A stretch of DNA of 38,035 nt from Alphaproteobacteria bacterium (GTDB lineage: Bacteria > Pseudomonadota > Alphaproteobacteria > Micropepsales > Micropepsaceae): NCBI GenBank assembly GCA_018971835.1, contig JAGWZW010000030.1, positions 1-38,035 of the forward strand, given 5' to 3'. A model generated the notes under the pieces. That model searched no databases and was not told the DNA's origin. It was given only the letters and a program-made list of their open reading frames with translations. Both the position numbers and the translations under genes were made by a program. Shown in pieces: positions 1 to 7,842 of this stretch; the stretch's first letter is position 1; the number at the start of each line of letters is the position of its first letter.

Positions 1-1160
1 AAGCCCAGCGCCATCGCTGCGATCGGCAGCCACAGCACATGATCGATGCCGAAGCGCTCGGCCACCTGCCCGCCGATCACGGGCGCCAGGCCGCCGCCGA
101 AGAATTCGCCGACCGCGATCACCACGCCGGAGGCCGTGGCCATCAGCGCCGGCGGCACGGTTTCGGCGCAGAGCGGGCCCACCGTCAGCGTGATGAGCGC
201 ATTGTTGAAGAAATGCACCATGAAGAGCGCGGCGAAGAGCGAGCCGGCAGCCGGCCCCAGGGCGTTCAGCGTCACAAGGCTCAGGCCCGCGCCCACGGTG
301 CTGATGAGCATCACGGGCTTGCGGCCGATCCCGTCCGACAGCCAGGGCAGGATCAGCGTGCCCGCCATCGAGCCCAGGCCGATGGCCGACATGATCGTGC
401 CCATTTCGCCGAAGCTGAGCTTCAAATGATCGAGCAGGTAGTTCGGCATCAGCGCGCTGGTGGTGACGAGCGTGGTGAGCCAGCACAGCATCAGCACCGT
501 CAGCACGCGGATGTTGGAATAGGAGAGCACCGCCCGCCAGTCGGCGAAGGCGTTGCGCCTGACGGGCGCGGGCTCGGCACTGCGCGCCGGAATGATCCGG
601 AACGTGGCCCAGGCGATCAAAAGCCCCGGGATCACGAACACCGAGAAGATCAGCCGCCAGTTGATGACGTGCAGCAGCGCCGTCACCAGCAAGGGCGACA
701 GCCCCAGGCCGAACAGCGTCAGCGTCATCTGCTGGACGCCGATGTTGCGGCCGTGGCGGGCGGGCGGGGAAGCCTCCAGCGTGGCGGAGATGCTGGCCGG
801 CGTGAAGGCGCCGTCGGCAAAACCCATGACGATGCGCACCAGGATCAGGCCCATCAGCCCTTCGGCCAGCCCGCTCGATCCGATCAGCAGCGAAAACACG
901 ACCAGCGCCGCCACCAGCACGCGGCGCCGGCCGATGCGGTCGGACAGATTGCCGAACAGCAGTGCCGCCGTGCCCCAGGCGATGGCCAGTACGCCGGTGA
1001 TGGTGCCGATGTCGCCATAGCTGAGATGCAGATCCTTGGCGATCACGGGAAACAAGGTGGAGATCAGGAAGCGGTCCACGCCCACCAGACCGAAGCCGAA
1101 GGCCAGCACCGTCACCGCGCGGAATTCCTGGCGTCTGGCCGACTGTGCGTTGTCGCTCAT
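1..1160 (-). CDS. MFS transporter, C-terminus cut by window edge
   Basis: Major facilitator superfamily carrier of the inner membrane, probably taking up the organic acid or related substrate handled by the genes before it. The leftward frame opens with MSDNAQSARRQEF and stays open to base 1, giving about 386 residues. Hydrophobic helices and the MFS loop signature appear twice: LSDRIGRRRVLV after helix 2 and LSDRIGRKPVML in the second half. This repetition is the expected six-plus-six helix layout. The ATG at 1160 shares ATGA with the stop of the dehydrogenase gene, so this is the last visible gene of the leftward operon and is translationally coupled. The family is clear; the substrate is inferred only from context. 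The end of the gene lies outside the window. Confidence 0.85.
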   Translation of the reverse strand, partial: MSDNAQSARRQEFRAVTVLAFGFGLVGVDRFLISTLFPVIAKDLHLSYGDIGTITGVLAIAWGTAALLFGNLSDRIGRRRVLVAALVVFSLLIGSSGLAEGLMGLILVRIVMGFADGAFTPASISATLEASPPARHGRNIGVQQMTLTLFGLGLSPLLVTALLHVINWRLIFSVFVIPGLLIAWATFRIIPARSAEPAPVRRNAFADWRAVLSYSNIRVLTVLMLCWLTTLVTTSALMPNYLLDHLKLSFGEMGTIMSAIGLGSMAGTLILPWLSDGIGRKPVMLISTVGAGLSLVTLNALGPAAGSLFAALFMVHFFNNALITLTVGPLCAETVPPALMATASGVVIAVGEFFGGGLAPVIGGQVAERFGIDHVLWLPIAAMALG

Positions 1161-2077
1161 GCCGTTTCGCTCCCGCTCAGCGCGCGCTTCAGATGCGCCG
1201 TCAGCCGCGCGCGCAGATTCGCCATGTCCTCCGCGCTCCAGGCGCGGAAGCCCTTGCCGGTCTTGAAGCCAAGATCGCCCTTTTCGACCAGCTCCTGCAA
1301 GAGCGGGCTGGGCGCGGGCGAATTGTCGATGGCGGGCAGGATGACGTTGTGGATGTCGAGCGTGAGATCGAGGCCGACCAGATCGGCATTCTCCAGCGGC
1401 CCCAGCACCGGCAGGCGCAGGCCGAAGCTCTGCTTGACGCAGGTATCGACAGTTTCGGCATCGCAGATGCCGGCCGCCACAATGGCGATGGCCTCGCGCC
1501 ACAGCGCATGCTGCAGCCGGTTGGCGACGAAGCCGGGCACGTCCTTCTTCACATGCACCGGCGCCTTGCCGACGGCTTTGAGCAGCGCCATCAGCGCGGC
1601 GACGGTTTGCGGCGCTGTCTGCGCGGTCTGCACCACCTCCACCAGCGGCACCAGGTAAGGCGGGTTCCACCAATGCGTGCCGGCCATGCGGCTGGCCGTT
1701 TCGAGGCCATGCACGATGTCCGTGATGGGGATGACCGAGGTGTTGCTGGCCAGGATGGCGCCGGGCGGCGCGTGCTTTGCAAGCGCGGCGAAGATCGATT
1801 GCTTGAGCGGCAGCTTCTCCGGCGCCGCCTCGAAGACGAACTGCGCATCGGCCACGGCGGCGGCAAGCTCACCCGCAACCGCCACGTTTTCCGCGGGCGC
1901 CGGGTCTTGCTCCAGCGCGGCGAGATTGGCGGCGATCCGCGCGCGAACCGTTTCGCGCACCTCCGCCACCGGCTCATGCACCGTGACGCGATGGCCCGCC
2001 GCCGCAAAAACCTGCGCGATGCCGGCGCCCATCAGGCCGCCGCCGATGATCGCAATCCGCTGCGGCGTGTCTGTCAT
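1157..2077 (-). CDS. 3-hydroxyacyl-CoA dehydrogenase family protein
   Basis: NAD-dependent dehydrogenase, 306 residues, of the 3-hydroxyacyl-CoA / 3-hydroxybutyryl-CoA dehydrogenase superfamily. It would oxidise a 3-hydroxyacyl (or similar) substrate to the 3-keto compound in the cytoplasm. The Rossmann glycine motif GGGLMG is at residues 12-17 with an acidic residue near 35 ending strand 2, as in NAD users. SNTS is at 111-114. The catalytic His-Glu pair lies in HWWNPPYLVPLVEVV (H135, E147, the family's spacing of 12). The helical C-terminal domain follows. HWW replaces the usual HFF, so the substrate may not be a classic fatty acyl-CoA; hydroxy-acid members such as gulonate or carnitine dehydrogenase share this fold. 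It starts 3 bases after the SDR stop and overlaps the MFS start by ATGA. Confidence 0.85.
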   Translation of the reverse strand: MTDTPQRIAIIGGGLMGAGIAQVFAAAGHRVTVHEPVAEVRETVRARIAANLAALEQDPAPAENVAVAGELAAAVADAQFVFEAAPEKLPLKQSIFAALAKHAPPGAILASNTSVIPITDIVHGLETASRMAGTHWWNPPYLVPLVEVVQTAQTAPQTVAALMALLKAVGKAPVHVKKDVPGFVANRLQHALWREAIAIVAAGICDAETVDTCVKQSFGLRLPVLGPLENADLVGLDLTLDIHNVILPAIDNSPAPSPLLQELVEKGDLGFKTGKGFRAWSAEDMANLRARLTAHLKRALSGSETA

Positions 2078-2080
2078 GGC

Positions 2081-2893
2081 TCAGCCCGCGGTATAGCCGC
2101 CGTCAGCGTAGACGATGTGGCCGGTGTGGAAATCCGAAGCACGCGAAACGAGAAAGAGCAGCGGCCCGGCCAGATCCTCCGGCTCGCCCAGCCGCCCGAG
2201 CGGAATGCGCGCCAGCATCCCGGCGCGCACGGTCTTGGCCCGCTCGTCCTCGCCGAACATCCATTCGGTGAGCGGCGAGCGGAACACGGTGGGCGCCAGC
2301 GCGTTCACCGTGATGGCGTATTTGCCCCATTCGCAGCCCAATGCGCGGGTGATGCCGTCCACCGCTGACTTCGAGGCGCAGTACACCGAATATCCCGCCG
2401 GATGGCCCAGCTTGCCGCGCGCCGAAGACACCAGCACGACCTTGCCGCCGCGGCCCTGCGCGATCATCACCTTCCCAGCCGCCTGACACATCAGCCAGGA
2501 GCCTTTGACGTTGGCATCCATCACGCGGTCGTAGCGCTCCGGGTCCATGTCCACGATCGGCGAAACGTCGTTCATGCCCGACGCGACGACCAGGATATCG
2601 ATGCCGCCGAAGCTCTTCACCGCGGCATCGGTGATGGCGGCACAATCGGCTTCGGTGTTCGGGCGCTTGACGACGATGACGCTGTCGACGCCCTCATCTT
2701 TCAGGGACTTGGCAAGCGCGGATAACTCACCCTGCTTGGCGCCGGCCAGCACCAGCTTGCAGCCGGCCCGGCCCAACGCCACCGCCGCCACCTGGCCGAA
2801 AGCGCCGGTAGCGCCGGTGATGATGGCGATTTTGCCCGAAACATCAAACAGGGATTTCGGATCGATCCCGGCGTGGCTCATTTCGGTCGTCAT
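2081..2893 (-). CDS. SDR family oxidoreductase
   Basis: Classical short-chain dehydrogenase/reductase, 270 residues, cytoplasmic, oxidising or reducing an alcohol/ketone with NAD(P). The cofactor motif TGATGAFG is at 26-33. The catalytic set is N128 (in DANVKG), Ser 156/157 (VSSARG) and YCASK with Y171 and K175. The C-terminal GGYTAG ending is usual for the family. I chose the ATG at 2893 because it overlaps the cupin stop as ATGA and gives the normal SDR length; the frame stays open further upstream, but that would run through the cupin gene. It is the middle gene of the cyclase-cupin-SDR-dehydrogenase-MFS operon and may perform one of its two oxidation steps. The substrate is unknown. Confidence 0.88.
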   Translation of the reverse strand: MTTEMSHAGIDPKSLFDVSGKIAIITGATGAFGQVAAVALGRAGCKLVLAGAKQGELSALAKSLKDEGVDSVIVVKRPNTEADCAAITDAAVKSFGGIDILVVASGMNDVSPIVDMDPERYDRVMDANVKGSWLMCQAAGKVMIAQGRGGKVVLVSSARGKLGHPAGYSVYCASKSAVDGITRALGCEWGKYAITVNALAPTVFRSPLTEWMFGEDERAKTVRAGMLARIPLGRLGEPEDLAGPLLFLVSRASDFHTGHIVYADGGYTAG

Positions 2894-3240
2894 TTCCGGG
2901 CCTCCGGATAGGGCATCATCACCAGCATGGTGGCGACGAGATTGCTCTCGTTGATCACCTTGCGGCCCTCGCCGCCGGGGATGTAGCAGGAATCCAGCGG
3001 GCGCAGCACCTGGCGCTCGCCGTGTTCCAGTTCGATGGTCACTTCGCCTTCGAGCACCACATAGACTTTCTCCAGCGGACTGGCATCCATCTCGGCGCCG
3101 CCGCCGGGCAGGAAGTGGGACAATCCCACCCAGCAGAATTTCGAGCCGCTGGCCTCGAAGCCCTGCAGCCTCAGCGCCCGCATGTCGAAATGCTTGGGCG
3201 CCGTGTACGGCTTGGCATCGCCGATGCGCGTGACTTCCAT
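2890..3240 (-). CDS. Small single-domain cupin protein
   Basis: A 116-residue protein with one cupin beta-barrel. The core is readable as SHFLPGGGAEMDASPLEKVYVVLEG followed by a second motif around LDSCYIPGGEGRKVINES. Small cupins may be metal-dependent isomerases, dioxygenase-like enzymes or ligand sensors. The typical HxH of the first motif is not evident, so metal binding is uncertain here. A GGAGG ribosome site precedes the ATG at 3240. The stop overlaps the SDR start as ATGA, so expression is coupled to the SDR. A role as a pathway accessory enzyme or tautomerase is inference from position. Confidence 0.8.
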   Translation of the reverse strand: MEVTRIGDAKPYTAPKHFDMRALRLQGFEASGSKFCWVGLSHFLPGGGAEMDASPLEKVYVVLEGEVTIELEHGERQVLRPLDSCYIPGGEGRKVINESNLVATMLVMMPYPEARK

Positions 3241-3255
3241 CGCGGAACCTCCGCT

Positions 3256-4074
3256 TTATGCGGTTTCGCCGCGGCCCAGGCGATAACTGCCCGTGGGGTC
3301 GATGATCGCCACCAGCCGCACGATGCAGCCGTCGCCCTTCATCCAGCGCCAGGGCATGGCGATGAAGGTGCAGCGCTTGCCCGTCACCTTGTCCAACTCG
3401 CCGCCGACATTCTCGATGCCGCAGATGCCGTTGGACAAGAGCGCGCGATGGCACGGCTCCCATTCGGGGAAGTCCACCTTCGGATGGCGGCCGTGGATGC
3501 GCTCATATTCTTCGAGCAGGCGCGGCAACAGCGGACCGGGGCCATGATCGTTGATCGCGGTGGCGAGCGGATGATCCAGCGCCTGCTGGTCGACGCCGAC
3601 CAGCTTGACCTTCTTGGCCGCCAGCCATTCGCCGGCCTCTTTGTAGAGTCCCGGGCTGTAGCCGTAATATTCCTGATTGTCGCCGAACTTGTGGTGCCAG
3701 CCGGTGTTGATGATGACCACGTCGCCTTCGCGAATGGTCGGCGTGGCCTTTTCCAGATCCTCCGGCGTGATCACTTCCCAGCGCTTCTTCGGAATCGAGA
3801 CGGCGACGCCGGTGCCGAAGAACATCGGCAGCGGCACCTCGTCCATGAAAGGCGTGCCTTCGACCACATGCGCCGGCGCATCGATATGCGTGGTGGAGTG
3901 CATCACCGTGGTGATGCGCTGCGTCAGCACGCCCGATTTCGACATGTAATGCAGCCGCTCGATCTTGACGTCTTCGAAATACGGCCAGTTGGGGACGCCA
4001 TGCCCCCAGGGGTGGCTGAGGTCGTAGAACTCCAGCCCCATGCTGTTTTTCCGGTTCTGCTCTTTCCACTCCAT
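3256..4074 (-). CDS. Cyclase family (kynurenine formamidase-like) hydrolase
   Basis: Metal-dependent hydrolase of the cyclase/KynB superfamily (PF04199), 272 residues, cytoplasmic. Members open formamides, lactones or cyclic acids. The family signature is present as HSTTHIDAPAH (residues 59-69), which supplies His and Asp metal ligands. A later conserved segment reads GVDQQALDHP. The ATG at 4074 is chosen because GGAGG lies 5 bases before it; an in-frame ATG at 4095 has no such site. This is the first gene of the leftward operon, 15 bases before the cupin gene, with a good promoter match just upstream (4118-4146). Ring opening or amide hydrolysis followed by two dehydrogenase steps is a reasonable reading of the operon, but the substrate is not indicated. 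Confidence 0.85.
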   Translation of the reverse strand: MEWKEQNRKNSMGLEFYDLSHPWGHGVPNWPYFEDVKIERLHYMSKSGVLTQRITTVMHSTTHIDAPAHVVEGTPFMDEVPLPMFFGTGVAVSIPKKRWEVITPEDLEKATPTIREGDVVIINTGWHHKFGDNQEYYGYSPGLYKEAGEWLAAKKVKLVGVDQQALDHPLATAINDHGPGPLLPRLLEEYERIHGRHPKVDFPEWEPCHRALLSNGICGIENVGGELDKVTGKRCTFIAMPWRWMKGDGCIVRLVAIIDPTGSYRLGRGETA

Positions 4075-4117
4075 AGGTGCCTCCGAATACCGCATTGTGG
4101 ATTTTTCTTTCCAAGTT

Positions 4118-4146
4118 ACGGTAAGTCGGCTATAACGCACTGTCAA
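4118..4146 (-). promoter_or_regulatory. Sigma70-type promoter for the cyclase operon
   Basis: On the minus strand TTGACA (4146-4141) is separated by 17 bases from TACCGT (4123-4118), a consensus -35 with a TAnnnT -10. The predicted start near 4111 gives a leader of about 37 bases before the ATG at 4074, containing the GGAGG site. The -10 is only a partial match, which would suit an activator-dependent promoter. A GGGCG-N7-CGCCC inverted repeat (4151-4167) sits directly upstream of the -35. Confidence 0.55.
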
Positions 4147-4150
4147 GGCC

Positions 4151-4393
4151 GGGCGTTGCGAGCGCCCAGCAAATTCGGGAACGGAAGATGGAAAAACGCT
4201 GCTGTCACAGGCTTGAGAACAGCTTCGGGCGCGACCGTCTGCCGGCAGCATCGGCATCGAAGCCACGTTGGCGGGAGTTCGCCTGCCGGTCACGGCATAA
4301 TGCCGGCGGCTTCGGCGTCGCTGCGGCCGCCGCGCTCGCCGCGCTTGGTTCCCGAACTGCAGGTCGATTCGGGCCTGCCGACGAATTCCCGAA
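4151..4393. promoter_or_regulatory. Divergent intergenic control region with several palindromes
   Basis: The 452 bases between the cyclase start (4074) and the IclR start (4527) contain no convincing gene. They hold several dyads: GGGCG-N7-CGCCC at 4151-4167; CGGCATAATGCCG at 4293-4305 (6-base arms around one A); CCCGAA-N11-TTCGGG at 4351-4373; and the octamer TTCCCGAA at 4349-4356 and 4386-4393, with its reverse complement at 4174-4181. IclR regulators usually bind palindromes between divergent genes and often autoregulate, so one or more of these is a candidate operator. No strong promoter for the IclR gene was evident. In GC-rich DNA short dyads also arise by chance. Confidence 0.4.
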
Positions 4394-4526
4394 GAAGGCA
4401 CCGTCTTACTTGCTACGGCTTTAACTGCTACGGTCGCCGCCGCATTGGAATCTTGACCGGCCGCGGGAAATGGAACAACACAGCGACGATTGCCGTCTTT
4501 AATTTTGCAGGACCGAGCAGATTTCA

Positions 4527-5387
4527 ATGAAGCCCCCTTCCGCACCACCGCCCGGCAAGCATCGCGTCAAAACTGCTTCGGAGCCCGAGGCACCGAAGCG
4601 CCGCAAAGAGAAAGGCGATTCCGCAAAGGCGCGGGAGAACGGCGTGCAGGTTCTGGCGCGCGCCGCGGAGATGCTGCGCCTGCTCAAGAACGCCCCCGCC
4701 GGCCTCACCCAGGCGGAGATGGCGGTGCCGCTGGGCCTGGCCCGCACCACCGTGCACCGCATCGTCTCGGCGCTTTATGCCGAGCAGCTGGTGGAACCGA
4801 TCGGCAAGAGCGGCCGCTTCCGCCTCGGTCAGGAAATCCTGCGCATGGGCGATGCGGTACGCAGCACGCTGATGACGGAAATCCACCCCCATCTTCAGGC
4901 CCTCTCAGCCGCGATCAACGAAACGGTGGACCTGTCGGTGCTGGAACGCGGGCAGGCGGTGTTCGTCGATCAGGTGGTGGCGCCGCACCGGCTCAGCGCC
5001 GTCAGTTCGATCGGCGCGGCCTTTCCGCTCTACTGCACGGCCAACGGCAAGGCGCTGCTGGCCGCCATGCCGCCCGCCGAGGCGAATCGCCTGCTCCCCA
5101 GGCAACTGGCTGCCATGACGCCGAACACCATCACCGAACTTTCCGCGCTGCAGAAGGAGATGGTGACGGTACGCGAAACCGGCGTCGCCTTCGACAACGA
5201 AGAGCACAGTCTCGGCATTTGCGCCATCGGCATCGCCCTCAGCGGCACACCGCTCGGCCCGACAGCGATCAGCATCCCCATCCCGGTGCAACGCTTTGAG
5301 GAAAAGAAGAAACACGCGGTCACGGCGTTGAAAGCCACCGCCAGGCGTATCGAGACTTCGCTGCACAACGAGGCGCTGCAACAATGA
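4527..5387 (+). CDS. IclR family transcriptional regulator
   Basis: DNA-binding regulator of 286 residues. A basic, disordered leader (1-37) precedes the winged helix-turn-helix (about 38-101, with LTQAEMAVPLGLARTTVHRIVSAL as the HTH). The IclR effector domain (about 115-282) follows, with the typical AFPLYCTANGKALLA segment and an ICAIGIALSG strand. IclR proteins usually sense a small organic acid or aromatic and control adjacent catabolic genes as activator or repressor. It is divergent from the cyclase operon and 74 bases upstream of a second MFS gene, so it is the obvious local regulator of both. The ATG at 4527 lacks a strong ribosome site, and a later start after the basic leader is possible. 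Confidence 0.9.
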   Translation: MKPPSAPPPGKHRVKTASEPEAPKRRKEKGDSAKARENGVQVLARAAEMLRLLKNAPAGLTQAEMAVPLGLARTTVHRIVSALYAEQLVEPIGKSGRFRLGQEILRMGDAVRSTLMTEIHPHLQALSAAINETVDLSVLERGQAVFVDQVVAPHRLSAVSSIGAAFPLYCTANGKALLAAMPPAEANRLLPRQLAAMTPNTITELSALQKEMVTVRETGVAFDNEEHSLGICAIGIALSGTPLGPTAISIPIPVQRFEEKKKHAVTALKATARRIETSLHNEALQQ

Positions 5388-5461
5388 ATAGCTGACGGCC
5401 GCCGGCTGCAGAAAAATACGCGCGGAACATGAACCGCGCACAAGGGGAAACAGGGAGAAAA

Positions 5462-6892
5462 ATGATGAGCGACGATGGGCTGACGGCCGGGCGGCTGAAC
5501 GCGAGGCTCGACCGCATACCGGTGTGGGCGCTGCCGAATCTTTTCGCCTTCATCATCGGCATCGGCTTCCTCTTCACCTTCTACGACATCTTCGACATCA
5601 ACGTCTCCTTCATCCAGACCTGCGTGGCGCTGGTTCCCGGCTGCACCGCCGAAACCTCGGCGCAATATCTTGGCCTGCCGGTGCTGCTCAATCTGCTGGG
5701 CTATGTGGTGGGCACGCTGCTGCTGAGCCCACTGGCGGATCGCATGGGGCGGCGCGACCTGCTGCTCGTCACCATGATCATCACCGGCATCGGCTCGGCG
5801 CTCACCGGCGTGGTGGACAGCTATAGCCTGTTCATCGCCGGGCGGGTGCTGACTGGCGTCGGCATCGGTGCGGACCTCGCCATCGTCAACACCTATATTA
5901 CCGAGATGGCGCCGAAAGGTGCGCGGGCACGGTATACCTCGCTGATCTTCATCTTCTCCGCATTGGGCGCCGTGCTCGGCATCTGGATGGGCCTGTTCCT
6001 GACGACGCCGGCCGCACCCTTCCCGCTCGGCCTGCCTTTCGCCGTGGCCGGCGCGAGTTTCGATTACGGCTGGCGCGTAATGTATCTGTTCGGCGGCCTG
6101 CTGGCATTGATGGGCATTCTTCTGCGCTTCCAGCTTCCCGAATCGCCGCGCTGGCTGATTACCAAAGGCCGGCTGGCCGAGGCCGAGGAAGTCATCGTCT
6201 ACATGGAAGAGCGCGCGCATGAGAAAAATGCGTTGCCGCCCGTGCCGGAACCGGAGCCGAAGCCCGCACCGCCGGAGCAGGCGATGCCCTATTCGGCGAT
6301 CTTCCGCAACCGGACCTACCGCAACCGCTCGCTGCTGCTGCTGGCGATCTGGTTCTTCGGCTATATCACGATCTATTCGTTCTCGGCCGGGCTGACGACG
6401 CTGCTCAGCGCGTTGCATTACCCGCCGCCCGAAGCCGGCTTGATTACGGCAATGGGAACCTTCGGCTTCGTCTTCTGTGCGGTGATCGCCTATGCTTTCG
6501 GCGAAAGCATGGAGCGCAAACTGTGGGCGTTGCTGGCTGCCGTGATTACCGTGGCGGGCGGCGTGATGATCGCGCGGGCTGGCGCCGAACTCTGGTATGC
6601 GATCGTGGGGGCGATGATCCTGTTCTTCGGCTTCAACGTCTGGGTGCCGATCATGTACACCCGCTCGGCCGAATATTATCCCACCCGCGCGCGCACCACG
6701 GGCTTTGCGCTGGTGGACGGCCTTGGGCATGTCGGCGGGGGGCTCGGCCTTTTCGTCATCGCGCCGCTGGTGCCGCAGATGAGCGTGCTGGGCGCCATGC
6801 TGCTGATTTCGGGCTTCCTGGTGATCGCGGCCGTCCTCTCGCAGTTCGGCCTCAACTCGCGCAACAAGCTGCTGGAAGAGATTTCGCCCTAG
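5462..6892 (+). CDS. MFS transporter, metabolite/sugar:H+ symporter type
   Basis: Inner-membrane 12-helix carrier of 476 residues. The MFS loop motif appears as LADRMGRRDLLLVT after helix 2. The segment PESPRWLITKGRLAEAEEVI before the central loop is characteristic of the sugar porter and aromatic-acid:H+ symporter branches. A charged, proline-rich loop (PVPEPEPKPAPPEQ) separates the two halves. An acidic FDIFDINVSF in helix 1 resembles organic-acid porters. The ATG at 5462 is chosen because GGGAG lies 5 bases before it; an in-frame upstream ATG at 5429 lacks a site. It follows the IclR gene and faces the epimerase gene; the last four bases, CTAG, hold both stop codons. The substrate is presumably that of the neighbouring operon. 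Confidence 0.88.
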   Translation: MMSDDGLTAGRLNARLDRIPVWALPNLFAFIIGIGFLFTFYDIFDINVSFIQTCVALVPGCTAETSAQYLGLPVLLNLLGYVVGTLLLSPLADRMGRRDLLLVTMIITGIGSALTGVVDSYSLFIAGRVLTGVGIGADLAIVNTYITEMAPKGARARYTSLIFIFSALGAVLGIWMGLFLTTPAAPFPLGLPFAVAGASFDYGWRVMYLFGGLLALMGILLRFQLPESPRWLITKGRLAEAEEVIVYMEERAHEKNALPPVPEPEPKPAPPEQAMPYSAIFRNRTYRNRSLLLLAIWFFGYITIYSFSAGLTTLLSALHYPPPEAGLITAMGTFGFVFCAVIAYAFGESMERKLWALLAAVITVAGGVMIARAGAELWYAIVGAMILFFGFNVWVPIMYTRSAEYYPTRARTTGFALVDGLGHVGGGLGLFVIAPLVPQMSVLGAMLLISGFLVIAAVLSQFGLNSRNKLLEEISP

Positions 6893-7842
6893 CGCACGCG
6901 CTCCTTCAGCCAGCGCGCGAACACGTCGCGGCTGCGCGTGCCGGGATCATAACCGAACTCGCGCTTGAGCCGCGCATTGGAGAGCACGGGCCGGTAGCGG
7001 ATGAAGTTCACCTGCGCCGGCCCGGCTTGCGACAGCCCCAGTCTCTGCGTGGCGAACAGGATTGCCTTGATCAGCCATGCCGGCAGCGGCACGAAGGGCT
7101 TGCCCAGCATCCGGGCGATCTCGGCCATTGGCAGCGCATCGTCGCTGGTCAGGTTGTAGATGCCGTCGCGCGCTTCCATCAGTCCCTTGACGATGCAGCG
7201 CGCCACATCCTCATCCCAGATTAGCACGAAGGGCGTATCCGAGCCCGTGACGCCGAGCACGAAAGGCCGGTCGAACATCGCGGTGATCGGGTTGGCAACG
7301 CGCGCGCCCAAAATCGTACCCGGCCGGAAGATGAGCTGCTTCAACTCGGGGTGCTCAGCCCGCGCGCGCGCCAGCATCTCCTCCACCAGCCGCTTGTGGT
7401 CCGAATAGGCGAATTCGGGATTGCCGCGCAGCGCGTCGCTTTCCGAAAGCGGCACGGGATTGTCGGCATGATAGCCGTAGGCCGCGCCGCTGGAGGTGAC
7501 GACGAGCTGGCGCACACGGTGGAGGATGCAGGCCTTCAGCACGTTGCCGGTGCCCATCACATCCACTTCGTATTCCATCGCCCGCGCCTTAGGCCCGCCG
7601 GGCGAGACGATGGCGGCCAGATGCACCACCGCCTCGATGCCCTCCGCCAGCGCCGCATCCACCGCCCTTCCATCGCGCACGTCGAGCACGCGATAGGTCA
7701 CCCCGGCCAGGCGCTCGCTTTCCGGCACGGCGCGGATATCGGCGGCAATGATGCCGTCAAACTGCCCATACGCCGCCGCCAGCAACGCCACCACACGGCG
7801 GCCGACGAACCCGGCCGCGCCGGTGACCAGAACCTTGCCCAT
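6889..7842 (-). CDS. NAD-dependent epimerase/dehydratase family protein (extended SDR)
   Basis: Extended short-chain dehydrogenase of 317 residues. The N-terminal motif GAAGFVG (8-14) binds NAD(P). HLAAIVS follows strand 4. Ser 117/118 (TSSGAAYG) and the pair Y146/K150 (YSDHK) complete the active site. Family members epimerise nucleotide sugars or reduce ketones and lactones. Here the gene directly follows a ThDP enzyme, sharing one base (TGATG), so a role in reducing that enzyme's hydroxyketone product is plausible but inferred. The ATG at 7842 is chosen by motif placement and this overlap. Its TAG stop lies in the same CTAG as the stop of the facing MFS gene. Confidence 0.87.
   Translation of the reverse strand: MGKVLVTGAAGFVGRRVVALLAAAYGQFDGIIAADIRAVPESERLAGVTYRVLDVRDGRAVDAALAEGIEAVVHLAAIVSPGGPKARAMEYEVDVMGTGNVLKACILHRVRQLVVTSSGAAYGYHADNPVPLSESDALRGNPEFAYSDHKRLVEEMLARARAEHPELKQLIFRPGTILGARVANPITAMFDRPFVLGVTGSDTPFVLIWDEDVARCIVKGLMEARDGIYNLTSDDALPMAEIARMLGKPFVPLPAWLIKAILFATQRLGLSQAGPAQVNFIRYRPVLSNARLKREFGYDPGTRSRDVFARWLKERVR

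Noticed and set aside
39..2368. Long plus-strand frames opposite the MFS and dehydrogenase genes
   Set aside because: Composition is His/Arg/Gln-rich and shows no motif, while the minus strand gives clear family signatures.
2894..3463. Extension of the first SDR gene upstream to 3463
   Set aside because: It would read through the cupin gene in another frame; the ATGA overlap at 2890-2893 gives normal SDR length.
4188..4424. A 78-codon frame in the divergent gap before IclR
   Set aside because: No ribosome site, no recognisable motif, and it overlaps the palindrome cluster; more likely non-coding control DNA.
4075..4548. Extension of the cyclase gene upstream to 4548
   Set aside because: GGAGG five bases before 4074 and a promoter at 4118-4146 place the start at 4074; the extension lacks family similarity.
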